Source of the DNA: Pelomonas sp039929605
Lineage (GTDB): Bacteria; Pseudomonadota; Gammaproteobacteria; Burkholderiales; Burkholderiaceae_C
NCBI RefSeq assembly: GCF_039929605.1
Contig: NZ_JBDSQX010000152.1
Location: forward strand, 1-64,000
Reading direction: 5' to 3'
Length of the DNA: 64,000 nt
Shown here: in pieces, positions 53,801 through 61,638 of the stretch
Position numbering within the stretch: the stretch's first letter is position 1
How the letters are laid out: each line of letters starts with the position of its first letter
Made by a program: the position numbers and the translations under genes
Notes under the pieces: generated by a model
The model's input: only the letters and a program-made list of their open reading frames with translations
Told to the model about the DNA's origin: nothing
The model's database searches: none

Positions 53801-54289
53801 TTTGACATCGACTTCCCGCCGCAGATAGCTGCGGCGATGGTCAATCGCACAATGTCCATCCCAAATCCTTGGATAGGCCCGCAATGCGCCATCGAGACTG
53901 CGGACGCACAGCTTCCTGGACGCTCATTGGATACGTTAGTCGACATCTTTTATGTGCTGTTTGAGAATGCTGTTAAGCATTCTCAAGACGCAGGAGTCGC
54001 TCTGCGTGTTGATATTTCGCTTTCCTATGTGAGCGGAGACTTCAGGGGTGAAGTATTGAGCGACGCTGGTTTGCCGAGCGATGAGCAACTTAGCCATTTG
54101 GAGCATTTGAGGGAGACGTTGGCCACGCCGGAGTCTCGTAGACTTGCACAAGGAGAGGGTCGAAGTGGATTTCGAAAGATCTACATTGCCCTCGATAGTC
54201 CTTTATACAAGAATCCACTACTGTCGTTTGGGTACGAGGGATCTAAATTCCGAGTTGTTTTTTCCTTCAAAACTGCGGAGCTGCAATGA
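50825..54289 (+). CDS. dtcA: Detocs histidine kinase DtcA (TPR-like sensor and kinase)
   Basis: This 1154-residue soluble protein is the sensor kinase of a Detocs-type defence system. About the first 700 residues are helical with repeat-like hairpins (TPR-like). An atypical phosphotransfer region STRVRHGKF carries His792. The C-terminal HATPase domain has the N-box VLFENAVKHS (Asn1048) and G-box GEGRSGFRKI (about 1110). In known Detocs the kinase senses phage infection and signals to DtcC. I chose the ATG at 50825 (GGGACGGAAC upstream); 50801 is in frame. GC content is far below the neighbours, so it came by transfer. It overlaps dtcB by four bases. Confidence 0.8.
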   Translation: MANTKIAAAIQAKIRNPAKRYLGIYHFRELMPEGEYFSAYRKIFPLKGSLQDYHGPAFPRSASQLFSSRTPREASNAVREMLWGLARATVFSQEIADFLTQRVLFEKAILRSDYESASAVLDGIESAFGKSIWLYQNRIACSYISPRDSAPAEMARKTLEEVHLNGRLHVLVYFIAKRAEGANLRDKIREDIAESVQSPIYKSYYQAKVFDLVTSSEQAVSSRLFVDSQASVIDHYESLVHCLQAATSDDMLPAELTSPILKAVNRLYRETSDSRLGGVVTMLGGPVNFNALSLRHATRAQSIERYTAGDYPACKSLTKGLLDEDPTDGAMRVLYVKACVALDEALTGSENIGELVNQHLFSVLSAGAAFFKGAHNLFILADRFADHCWALYLRVVVMYEITPEQDKNVQDWMRDMFTRDPYTTPFTALCMVAPEREAVIEKLKTAGKFPITSALVEDVIGSKCSNKLDIRVARYRARFLLVQKCYVEATALYIRVVESDTRAAVKLRCAGGAALALMLDGKYLEAVDMVVGAYMNSPDAPTLLPTTRLVECLPDIDLWPNSICMGILLSLDQQVNGEPGDMSIPRLAFERFCTENEIYTPFQLLARSDQFGVDFVAAYLKYVWQPEVMRQTLIYNSAEEIEEARIEACKVLAQVDPENAKVYHEELASRIKQQEIAKTTALVEKSKVHVDIEAIKRSLKGRLKNPYAQYKGSVGAHGKSIDDLLRKFENAVAGMEGQASVPFLLSKVHLVDFEEPPSQADIQFTAIFEEISKEFLTGDHGLNAYLSTRVRHGKFVDALRKAVMDEHLVTAKNSSGEYSKNVYWQQRVPEDAAKEALVALVALDKFSSTFDDLLSKTRDERIQIQSFYGFRPGDKQSAALFKYFFSTLEKKLFQRYDADFKDLDELIVRCVDALWEKTDDNLSRVRLYLEQLLRVELMEAFNQLDAELSVVAIRTGLGGLQNATARARTATQQALENVIGWFRRSEVYDRKDFDIDFPPQIAAAMVNRTMSIPNPWIGPQCAIETADAQLPGRSLDTLVDIFYVLFENAVKHSQDAGVALRVDISLSYVSGDFRGEVLSDAGLPSDEQLSHLEHLRETLATPESRRLAQGEGRSGFRKIYIALDSPLYKNPLLSFGYEGSKFRVVFSFKTAELQ

Positions 54290-54741
54290 ACTTGCTGTTT
54301 GTGGAAGACGATGAAGACAAGGCAAACAAGATCATTATTGAGCTCGAGGGGAAACACCCAGAGGTGACTCTACTGCGCGCTCGGTCATTTACGTCTGCAC
54401 TTCAGATGCTGGTTAAGCGCAAGAACGAGATAGCCGGAATTGTTTTGGATATGAGCATGCCCAATTACGATAATTCTTTGGAGGCGCCAGAGCATTTTGC
54501 TGGTCGGGATCTCCTAAAACAATGCAAACTGAGAAAAATCGAGAAGCCCACTGTCGTTGTGACAATGTTGGATAGATTTGGGAGCGGCTCAGCCCAGCTG
54601 ACTTTGGAGCAATTAGATCGTCAGTTGGAAGAGGAGTTTTGTCCAGCATACTTGGGTGTTGTCTACTTTAGTTCGACTCAAGAAGCATGGAAAAGTCAGC
54701 TTAGTGGGTTCGTTACGAAGATCATGGAATCTGCCAAATGA
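54286..54741 (+). CDS. dtcB: Detocs stand-alone receiver DtcB
   Basis: This 151-residue single receiver domain has the acidic pocket EDD7-9 and the phospho-acceptor Asp55 (GIVLDMSMPN). There is no output domain. In characterised Detocs this protein drains phosphate from the kinase and so prevents accidental firing of the toxic effector. The ATG overlaps the dtcA stop, and the dtcC ATG overlaps its stop. An insertion in the loop after beta3 (NYDNSLEAPEHFAGRDLL) is unusual for a plain receiver. Confidence 0.8.
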   Translation: MNLLFVEDDEDKANKIIIELEGKHPEVTLLRARSFTSALQMLVKRKNEIAGIVLDMSMPNYDNSLEAPEHFAGRDLLKQCKLRKIEKPTVVVTMLDRFGSGSAQLTLEQLDRQLEEEFCPAYLGVVYFSSTQEAWKSQLSGFVTKIMESAK

Positions 54742-55946
54742 ATGTCTTGATAGTCGATGACACGCACCAGAAGGTGGAAAAGGTCTATGACGTGCTCAAA
54801 TCTCTTGATCTAGCGGTGCAGATCGTTCATGAGACGAACGTCGCATCTGCGCGCAGAAGGCTGAGAAAAGAGAAGTTCGATTTGCTGCTCATCGATCTAA
54901 AACTGCCGCCAAATGCGGGGGCTGCGCCCGCAGAACGTGGAGGCCTAGATTTTTTTGATTTGCTTCTTCTAGACAATAGGTCTAGCTTTCCGGGTGACGT
55001 CGTTTTCGTCACTAGCGAAGATGGGCTATTTGCTAAGATGCAGAGCGAAGTGCTGATCCGCGGGTGCGCCATTTGCGAAATATCGGATCGCGCGGATGAT
55101 TGGAAGACGCACCTTTCCGGCAAGGCCACGCTAGCGCTCAAGCGGGCGGCACGAAGCATTCCCAAGGTTGATGTGGCGGTCGTAACTGCCATGGGCTCCG
55201 AGTTGGAAGCCGTGCTCCAGCTGGAATATGGCTGGACTGACTTTCGCATTCCGGAGGACCCCACGCTTTATCGCTTTGGGAAAATTCAACTGCAAAATGG
55301 CGAGATCTTTTCAATCGTCGCCGCCAGTGCCCTGAGGAAAGGTATGGCGGCTTCTGCTGCGATCGCGACTAAGCTTGTTTTGAACTTTGAGCCGTCACTG
55401 CTAGCGATGACAGGTATCTGTGCGGGAGTTAAGGGAAAAGCAAATCTTGGCGACGTGATTGTCGGGTCGCCAACGTGGGACTGGGGGAGTGGCAAGCATG
55501 CCGAGGCCGATGAGGGATCGAACGTGTTTCGGCTCTCCCCTAAGCAAGCGGATCTCGGTGTCGGCATCGAGAATATGTGTGACGAAATCTCTCGATGTGG
55601 GACGTTTGCGGCTCGCGTGCGCGACGGTTGGCGGCGAGATTTGCCTTCGGGAAAATTCGGATGCCATGTCGGCCCGATGGCTTCCGGCGCTAGTGTGATT
55701 GCTAACGAATCCGTGGCGCTTGAAATTGTGAATCAGAATCGTGATCTCATTGCCATCGAGATGGAAGCGTTTGCCGTAATGGTGGCTACGGAATACGCGA
55801 CCACCCGCCCGACGATGGGTATCGCCATAAAGAGCGTTTGTGACTATGCCGATAGTCAAAAGCATGACGGATGGCAGCCCTACGCGGCTTACACCAGCGC
55901 GTCGTTTGCTGATGAACTTTTCAAACGCTTTCTGGCTGCGCAGTAG
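54738..55946 (+). CDS. dtcC: Detocs effector DtcC (receiver fused to nucleoside phosphorylase domain)
   Basis: This 402-residue effector has an N-terminal receiver (about 1-130, DD7-8 and Asp53 in LLIDLKLPP) and a C-terminal purine-nucleoside-phosphorylase domain (about 143-400). The latter has VVTAMGSELEAV (148-159), GICAGVKGKANLGDVIVG (226-243), the MEAF substrate motif (342-345) and KSVCDYAD (Asp369). In characterised Detocs the effector, once phosphorylated, cleaves ATP into adenine and ribose-5'-triphosphate, stopping phage growth. All core motifs are present, so activity is plausible. It is the last gene of the operon; DNA beyond it is ordinary. Confidence 0.82.
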   Translation: MNVLIVDDTHQKVEKVYDVLKSLDLAVQIVHETNVASARRRLRKEKFDLLLIDLKLPPNAGAAPAERGGLDFFDLLLLDNRSSFPGDVVFVTSEDGLFAKMQSEVLIRGCAICEISDRADDWKTHLSGKATLALKRAARSIPKVDVAVVTAMGSELEAVLQLEYGWTDFRIPEDPTLYRFGKIQLQNGEIFSIVAASALRKGMAASAAIATKLVLNFEPSLLAMTGICAGVKGKANLGDVIVGSPTWDWGSGKHAEADEGSNVFRLSPKQADLGVGIENMCDEISRCGTFAARVRDGWRRDLPSGKFGCHVGPMASGASVIANESVALEIVNQNRDLIAIEMEAFAVMVATEYATTRPTMGIAIKSVCDYADSQKHDGWQPYAAYTSASFADELFKRFLAAQ

Positions 55947-56402
55947 GCCGCTGCGCTTCATTAACGTTCGACGAGCAACCTAGTTTGCGGTTGTTGATCG
56001 CCACTTTGGGGCGGCTGGTTCTGGAGGGCAAAGCGCCGGCTAGGCCAGTCACGCTGAGCGCCCTGTGTTGGTGGGAGCTCTCGTGCTCACTGGTCCGCGT
56101 ACGACTCAGGCCAGTCTGAAGTTCGTTGCAAGCAGCGGCTTTGGGCACTTTGCTGTCGCACGGACGATGGCCGCGACGGTCAGCAACCGCTGCAGAGCAA
56201 CCGCTCGTCATGAGATGACGGCTCCTAGCTGACATCGGATTCGGAAACCCAAGGCATCGGCCACTGTCCAACAGGATCTCTCTCACAGCCTGCGCGCAGC
56301 AGACGCGATCCCAACTGAAATGCTTGGGCGTACCCGGGATCGCCACTGGACGGCGAAATGGACAGGCAGCACGCGCCACCACGCCGCCGCCCCGCTCGTC
56401 GA
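55947..56402. other. Intergenic region with no recognised gene
   Basis: The 456 bases after dtcC contain no coding frame I can support on either strand. The composition changes back toward high GC along this stretch. I see no integrase, tRNA or clear direct repeat that would mark an island end. Confidence 0.5.
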
Positions 56403-57782
56403 TCACTCGGTCGGTCCGTCCGTTGGCCGGGACGGCTGCGCCAGCAGGCGCTTGCGCACCGCATAGATGTTGTTGCGCAGCGCGTAAAGCTCTTCGGCAT
56501 AGGACAGCGGCACCGCAATGCGGTGGGTGACACGGTCCAGCTCGTCCAGCTCGTCGAGCAAAGCGGCGCGCTCGCCTGTGCCGGTTTCCAGCTTGGCTTC
56601 CACCTCGCGTAGCCGCGCATACCAGCGGAACACGCGCGAGCGCACGCGGAAGGTGTAGAGCGGCGGCACGACGCGCGACAGCGGCAGCATCAGCACCAGC
56701 AGGCCGCCGAGCACCAGCCACATGCGCTCCAGCAGATTGCCGGCCCAGAAGGGCAGGTAGCGCGCCCAGGCCGGCGGCGTGCCGTTGATCGCGCGGTCGC
56801 CCTCGGCACTGACAGGCAGCTCGCTGGTGCGGGTGTTGGGGAAGTCGCGCGCGCCATTGAACCAGCCGGCCTCGCTGTGCTGGCTCAGCGCCGCCTGCGC
56901 GAACAGCTGGCGCAGCGCAGGGTGCGTCTGCTCGCGCGCCAACAGGGCGGTGGTGGTGGCGAGCAGCGGCACGTCGTGAGGTGGCAAATCGGCCGCCAGG
57001 TCCACCACACCGCGCGGCAGCCGCACGGTGGACAGGAAGGGCAAGTGGCGCGAATAGGCCTCGTCCTGCTCGAAGGCCATCAGCGCAATGGCCGGGTCGC
57101 GCAGCAGCGCGCGGATCAGGTCGTCCTGCGGCGCCGAGATCAGCACCGTGGCGTCCAGCCGGCCCTGGCGCAGGGCCGCGCCGGCAGAGTCAGGCGCCAG
57201 GTTGGACAGCTGCAGATCGGTCGGCTTCAGCTGATTCAGCGCCAGCAACTTCTCAACAATCTGCGGCACACCACTGCCGTCCTGATCCACGTTGACTCGC
57301 AGGCCGCGCAGCTGGGCCAGGCGCTGCAGTTCGCCGCCGGGTTGGCGGCGCGCGATGCCGAGATCGCGGCGATAGAAGATCCAGATCGGCTCGTAGAACA
57401 GGCTGCCCAGAGAGGTAATGCCGGCCTCGGTATCGGCCGCCGGATCGGCCATGCCGCCGCGTACGAAGCCCACATCGGCCGTGCCCGCGCGCAATTGGGC
57501 CAGATCGTCCTGTGCGCCTTCGCTGGCAATCAGCTTCACCTGGATGCGCTCGCGCGCCAGCGCCTTCGCATAGCCCTCACCGAAGCTGGCGTAGGCACTG
57601 CCGGCCGGGCCGGTGGCCAGCCGCACCTGGCGCGGCGGCTGCGGATCCAGCCACCAGTAGGCCGCCACCAGCAGGCCTCCGCCAAGCAGCAGCAGAGGGC
57701 CCATCGAGACCGTCATGTCGCGCAGCGTCTGCAACAGCAGGCGCAGGCTGCGGGTGGCATTCCATTGCTGAATCGGGGTCAT
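56403..57782 (-). CDS. TAXI-family TRAP transporter solute-binding-like protein
   Basis: This 459-residue protein has an N-terminal TM helix (about 27-44), a TAXI-type solute-binding domain (about 53-310, with VRLATGPAGSAYASFGEGYA, DVGFVRGGMAD and GLRVNVDQDGSG), and a second TM (about 355-375). A helical C-terminal tail follows. Such anchored TAXI proteins occur without the usual permease; whether it serves transport or sensing is unclear. No TRAP permease is adjacent. The ATG at 57782 overlaps the stop of the tiny upstream gene. Confidence 0.85.
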   Translation of the reverse strand: MTPIQQWNATRSLRLLLQTLRDMTVSMGPLLLLGGGLLVAAYWWLDPQPPRQVRLATGPAGSAYASFGEGYAKALARERIQVKLIASEGAQDDLAQLRAGTADVGFVRGGMADPAADTEAGITSLGSLFYEPIWIFYRRDLGIARRQPGGELQRLAQLRGLRVNVDQDGSGVPQIVEKLLALNQLKPTDLQLSNLAPDSAGAALRQGRLDATVLISAPQDDLIRALLRDPAIALMAFEQDEAYSRHLPFLSTVRLPRGVVDLAADLPPHDVPLLATTTALLAREQTHPALRQLFAQAALSQHSEAGWFNGARDFPNTRTSELPVSAEGDRAINGTPPAWARYLPFWAGNLLERMWLVLGGLLVLMLPLSRVVPPLYTFRVRSRVFRWYARLREVEAKLETGTGERAALLDELDELDRVTHRIAVPLSYAEELYALRNNIYAVRKRLLAQPSRPTDGPTE

Positions 57783-57904
57783 GGCTTGCCGTCCTGAGCT
57801 GGCAAGGCCTGGGCCTGCATGTTGCCGAGTCGCTCGCAGGGCTGGGCGCCCGCATGAGTCGTGGCCGCAAGGGTGAGCATGATCGTGATGCCGAGGCATC
57901 GCAT
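57779..57904 (-). CDS. Tiny secreted peptide (41 aa)
   Basis: A 41-residue frame precedes and overlaps (ATGA) the TAXI gene. It has a signal peptide (MRCLGITIMLTLAATTHAGA) and a mature part of about 21 residues (from QPCERLGNMQAQ) with one cysteine. The overlap and the clear signal suggest it is translated. The function is unknown; a lead peptide that couples translation of the next gene is one option. Confidence 0.5.
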   Translation of the reverse strand: MRCLGITIMLTLAATTHAGAQPCERLGNMQAQALPAQDGKP

Positions 57905-57962
57905 GGGCGGGGCCTTTGCCGATGGAGGATCGGCGCATCGTATTAGGGCCGTGCTGGCCGGG

Positions 57963-60923
57963 CTAGCGCCGCCACGGCGCGCGGTGGATCGCCTGGGTCG
58001 CCTCGGCCTCCGGCAGCGCCTTCGCAAACAACCACCCCTGCCCCACCTGCACGCCCAGTTGCTCCAGCAGCGCGGCCTGCTTCTCGTCCTCGACGCCTTC
58101 GGCCAGCGTCTGCTTGCCCAGCGCGAGGGCCAGGCCGACGATGGTGCGGACGATCTCCTGCGCCTCGCGGCCGGCGGCCAGGCGGATGACGAAGCTGCGG
58201 TCGACCTTGAGCGTGTCGAACGGGAAACGATGCAGGTAGGCCAGCGACGAGTAGCCGGTGCCGAAGTCGTCAATGCTGAGCTTGAAGCCCATGCGCGCCA
58301 GCTCCTGCAGCACCTCGGCGCTGCGCTGCGGGTTGGCCATGGCCATGCTCTCGGTCACCTCCAGCTTGAGGCGGTGCGTGGGCACGTCGCCCAGCGCCGC
58401 CAGCGTGGCGCGGGCGTCGGCCAGCAGCTCGACATCACGCTCCAGCTGCACGCCGGACAGGTTGACGGCCACTTCGCCCGTGAAACCGATCGCCTGCCAG
58501 CGGCGCAGTTGGGCGGCGGCTTCGAGCAGGCCCCAGCGGCCGATGGCGCAGATCTGGCCACTCGCCTCGGCCACCGGGATGAAGTCGCCCGGCATGATCA
58601 GGCCCTTGGTCGGGTGGCGCCAACGGATCAGCGCCTCGAAGCCGAGCAGGCTGCGGTCCGACAGGCGCACGAAGGGCTGGTAGTGCAGCTCGAACTGGTC
58701 GCCTGCGGCCAGCGCGGCGTCGATGGCGTCGCGCAGCCAGCGGCGGGATTGCTCGACGAGTTGCTCGGCCGGATCGAACTCATGCGTGTGGCCCGGGCCG
58801 CCGGACTTGGCGCGGGCCAGCGCGCCTTCGGCGGCGGCCATCAGCTCGTCGGCGCTGCCGGGGCCGTGGCGGCGCTGCGCCCAGGCGATGCCGGCGGTGA
58901 TAGCGAGGCCGTGTTCGCCGAACGGTGGCGCCAGCAAGGCCTGCACGCTTTGCGACAGCTCGCTGGCCACGTCGCCACCGGCCAGCAGCAGCGCGAACTG
59001 ATCCGGCCCCAGCCGGGCGACCAGGTGGCGCGCACCGAAGGCCGCCTTGAGGCGCGCCGCCAGTTCGGTCAGTACTGAGTCGCCCACCACGGGGCCGTGG
59101 GTCTCGTTCAGCGCGCGAAAGCCGTCCAGGCCCAGCAGCAGCAGGCCGGTCTCGGGGGCGGACATGCCGCTGAGCAGCTGCGTCAGCTGCTCGCGAAACA
59201 GCACGCGGTTGGCCAGGCCGGTGAGGCGGTCGTGCAGCGCGTCGTAGCTGATCTGGCGCTGCAGGCGCTGGCTCTCCGAGATGTCGGTCAGCGAGCCGGC
59301 CATGCGCACGGGTTTGCCGTTCTCACGAACCGCCAGGCCGCGTGCCAGCAGCCAGCGCTCCTGGCCGCCCTGGTTGAAATGCAGCACGTGGTGGAACTGC
59401 AGGCTCTTGCCCTCCAGATGCGCCTGCAGCTCGGCGTTGAAGGCGTGCCTTGCGGCCAGCTCCAGGGGCTCGGTCCAGGCGGCGATGGACTGGCCGGCCT
59501 CGGCGGCCGACAGGCCCATCAGCGACAGCCAGCGCGGCGAGTAGTAGACGTCGCCGCTGGCAAGGTCCCAGTCCCACAGGCCATCGTTGGCGCCTTGGGC
59601 GGCAAGGGCGTAGCGCTGCTCGCTGGCGGCCAGGCGCCGGGACGCGACGCCGCGCTGCCTCTGCTCGACACCGGCGCGCAGCACGCTGGCGCCCAGCGTC
59701 GCCAGGGCCAGGGCCAGCAGCGGCGGCGCGAGCGACATGACGAAGTAGCGGCTCTCGAAGCCCCATTGCACCAGCGCCAGCAGGGCCAGCGCGGCCAGCG
59801 CGACCAGCGCCAGCGCCCGGCCGAGCGACAGGCGCGCCAGCAGGCCTGCGGCGGCCAGCGGCAGCAGCAGCAGCGCCGCCAGCTCGGCCGCACCGCCCCA
59901 GGCCGGGCGCACCAGGCTGCGACCGGTCAGCAGGTTGTCGGTGACGGTGGCCAGGCGCTCCATGCCGGGCAGGCCGGCGTCGAAAGGCGTGGGGAAGTGG
60001 TCGCCTGCCGCCAGCGCCGCCACGCCGATGACGGCCACCCGGCCACGCAGCCGGGCCATGTCCGCCTTGCCGGCCAGAAGCTCGGCAAAGCCAATGGACT
60101 CGAACGTGCCGCTCGGGCCGTAGTAGTTGACGCCCAGCCGCGACAGGCCGTCCAGCGGTGCGTGCAAGGCAGCACCGATCTGCACCTCGCGGCCAAAGCT
60201 CGCACGCACCTCGCGCCAGTTCACGCCGCGTGCAAAGGCGGCCAAGCGCAGCGCGAGCGAGGGGTAGACCTCGCCGTTCAGGCGCAGCAGCGGCAGGTCG
60301 TGGCGCAAGCTGCCGTCGCTCTCGCGGTGCACGCTGACATGGCCCAGCCCTGCGGCGGCGGCGACCAGTGCGGCCTCGGGCGCGAGCAGGCGGCGGGGCT
60401 TGTAGAAGTCGGCTTCGCTGCGGGCGAGCGCGGCCTCGTTGTCATAGCCCAGCAGCGCCTGGGCGAGGATGGGCGCGGGCGCGGTGGACGCGTCCTGCGC
60501 ACCGTCGTCGGGTAAAGCGAACGGGATCAGCGTGCGGCCGCCGGCCTTCATCGCGCCGGCCAGCGCCGCGTCGCCCTCGGGCGTGCCGCCGCCGGGCAGC
60601 AGCAGGATGTCCAGCGCGATGGCACGGGCGCCGCCGTCCTGCAGCGCCTGCACGGCGCGGGCGATCTCGCTGCGGTCGGGCACGCGGCCGCCCAGGGTCT
60701 CCAGCGCGGCGTCGTCCACCCGCACGAGCAGCAACGGCAGCTCGGTGCCCGGGGCCAGGTGGCCGCGCCAGTAGGTCTGCGCATCAAGCGCCCAGTGATC
60801 CAGCCGCTGGAAGGCGGCCACGTCGGCCCGCAGCGCCCACACGGCAGCGCCGAGCAGCGCGGCGGCCAGCGCGATCAGCACATAAATCAGCGCATAGGCC
60901 AGGCCGGAAGTTGCGCGCCTCAA
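57963..60923 (-). CDS. CHASE2-PAS-GGDEF-EAL signalling protein
   Basis: This 986-residue membrane protein has a TM (about 8-30), a periplasmic CHASE2 sensor (about 31-310), a cluster of TM helices (about 315-395), PAS (about 415-535), GGDEF-like (about 545-715) and EAL (about 730-980). The GGDEF site reads GPDQF, so cyclase activity is unlikely. The EAL site reads GFEALIRW and the later EGVED is intact, so it probably degrades c-di-GMP. The TTG start at 60923 overlaps the FecR stop (TTGA), tying it to the FecR and CHAT genes. Confidence 0.92.
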   Translation of the reverse strand: MRRATSGLAYALIYVLIALAAALLGAAVWALRADVAAFQRLDHWALDAQTYWRGHLAPGTELPLLLVRVDDAALETLGGRVPDRSEIARAVQALQDGGARAIALDILLLPGGGTPEGDAALAGAMKAGGRTLIPFALPDDGAQDASTAPAPILAQALLGYDNEAALARSEADFYKPRRLLAPEAALVAAAAGLGHVSVHRESDGSLRHDLPLLRLNGEVYPSLALRLAAFARGVNWREVRASFGREVQIGAALHAPLDGLSRLGVNYYGPSGTFESIGFAELLAGKADMARLRGRVAVIGVAALAAGDHFPTPFDAGLPGMERLATVTDNLLTGRSLVRPAWGGAAELAALLLLPLAAAGLLARLSLGRALALVALAALALLALVQWGFESRYFVMSLAPPLLALALATLGASVLRAGVEQRQRGVASRRLAASEQRYALAAQGANDGLWDWDLASGDVYYSPRWLSLMGLSAAEAGQSIAAWTEPLELAARHAFNAELQAHLEGKSLQFHHVLHFNQGGQERWLLARGLAVRENGKPVRMAGSLTDISESQRLQRQISYDALHDRLTGLANRVLFREQLTQLLSGMSAPETGLLLLGLDGFRALNETHGPVVGDSVLTELAARLKAAFGARHLVARLGPDQFALLLAGGDVASELSQSVQALLAPPFGEHGLAITAGIAWAQRRHGPGSADELMAAAEGALARAKSGGPGHTHEFDPAEQLVEQSRRWLRDAIDAALAAGDQFELHYQPFVRLSDRSLLGFEALIRWRHPTKGLIMPGDFIPVAEASGQICAIGRWGLLEAAAQLRRWQAIGFTGEVAVNLSGVQLERDVELLADARATLAALGDVPTHRLKLEVTESMAMANPQRSAEVLQELARMGFKLSIDDFGTGYSSLAYLHRFPFDTLKVDRSFVIRLAAGREAQEIVRTIVGLALALGKQTLAEGVEDEKQAALLEQLGVQVGQGWLFAKALPEAEATQAIHRAPWRR

Positions 60924-61531
60924 TCCAGGGACCCCAGCCGCTGCTCGACGCGTTGCACCTTGTCCGCCGTCCAGGTCATGACGTCGCTGCAGTCCTTGGC
61001 GTCGCAGCGCGTGCCGCTGTTCGTCTTGGCCAGGCGCACCGGGTAGCGTGGCTTGACGCTGCGGGTCTGCGGGCCGATGGGTTCGACATCGACCTCGCCG
61101 GTCTTCACGAGCACGGCGGTGGCGCGGTCGTCACCCACCTCAACCGTGAACTCGGTGCCGCGCACGGCCGTCACGGCGGTGGGGGTGCGCACCTTCCAGC
61201 TGCCGCCGACCGACGGGTTCACGCGCTGGCCGATCAGCCCCAGCTCCAGCAGCAACTCGGCCTCGCGCGGCTTGGTGCTGCCAGCGCTGAAGGACTCGAT
61301 GCGCAGCTGGCTCTTGTCGGCCAGCACGAGCACCGAGCCGTCGATGAACTTCAGCCGCACGCGGCCGGCCGTGCCGGTGCGCAGCGTGGTGCCGACGTCG
61401 AGCTTGTCGCCCACGGCCAGCGCCTTGCCGTCGATGCGCTGGGCGTCGCCGCTGACGGCCACGACCTCGCAGGCTTGCTGGGCAAAGGCGGCTGAACTCA
61501 GCAGGGACAGACACAACACGACAGACTTCAT
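60920..61531 (-). CDS. FecR-domain exported protein
   Basis: This 203-residue periplasmic protein has a signal peptide (VVLCLSLLSSAAFAQQ) and a FecR domain (about 20-150, with GRVRLKFIDGSVLVLADKSQ and TPTAVTAVRGTEFTV). The ATG at 61531 gives a normal signal. It is not near an ECF sigma gene, so it is not a classical FecR anti-sigma regulator. It is joined to the CHASE2 protein by a four-base overlap and lies after the CHAT gene. C-terminal pair CDAKDC may form a disulfide. Confidence 0.87.
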   Translation of the reverse strand: MKSVVLCLSLLSSAAFAQQACEVVAVSGDAQRIDGKALAVGDKLDVGTTLRTGTAGRVRLKFIDGSVLVLADKSQLRIESFSAGSTKPREAELLLELGLIGQRVNPSVGGSWKVRTPTAVTAVRGTEFTVEVGDDRATAVLVKTGEVDVEPIGPQTRSVKPRYPVRLAKTNSGTRCDAKDCSDVMTWTADKVQRVEQRLGSLD

Positions 61532-61638
61532 TTCATTGCTCCAATGCGTAGTGCCCCACCCAGCGGCCGCCATGGAACCGGCTTTGCCGGGCCATCGGCG
61601 GCGCCCCTGGAGGGGCCGGCGTAAGCCGGTAGGGGTGG
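61532..61638. repeat. GC-rich dyad between FecR and CHAT genes
   Basis: The segment GGCGCCCCTGGAGGGGCCGG (61600-61619) folds on itself, and CCGGCTTTGCCGG lies beside it. The outer edges CCCCACCC and GGGGTGG are complementary. It could be an intergenic hairpin that trims the CHAT transcript or a dispersed repeat. Confidence 0.5.

Noticed and set aside
50825..55946. The kinase-receiver-phosphorylase operon as an entirely new system
   Set aside because: The domain order matches the published Detocs system (DtcA, DtcB, DtcC), so it is reported as a homologue instead.
55921..56721. A minus-strand frame after dtcC
   Set aside because: It spans an intergenic stretch and the 3' end of the TAXI gene in another frame, and shows no family signature.
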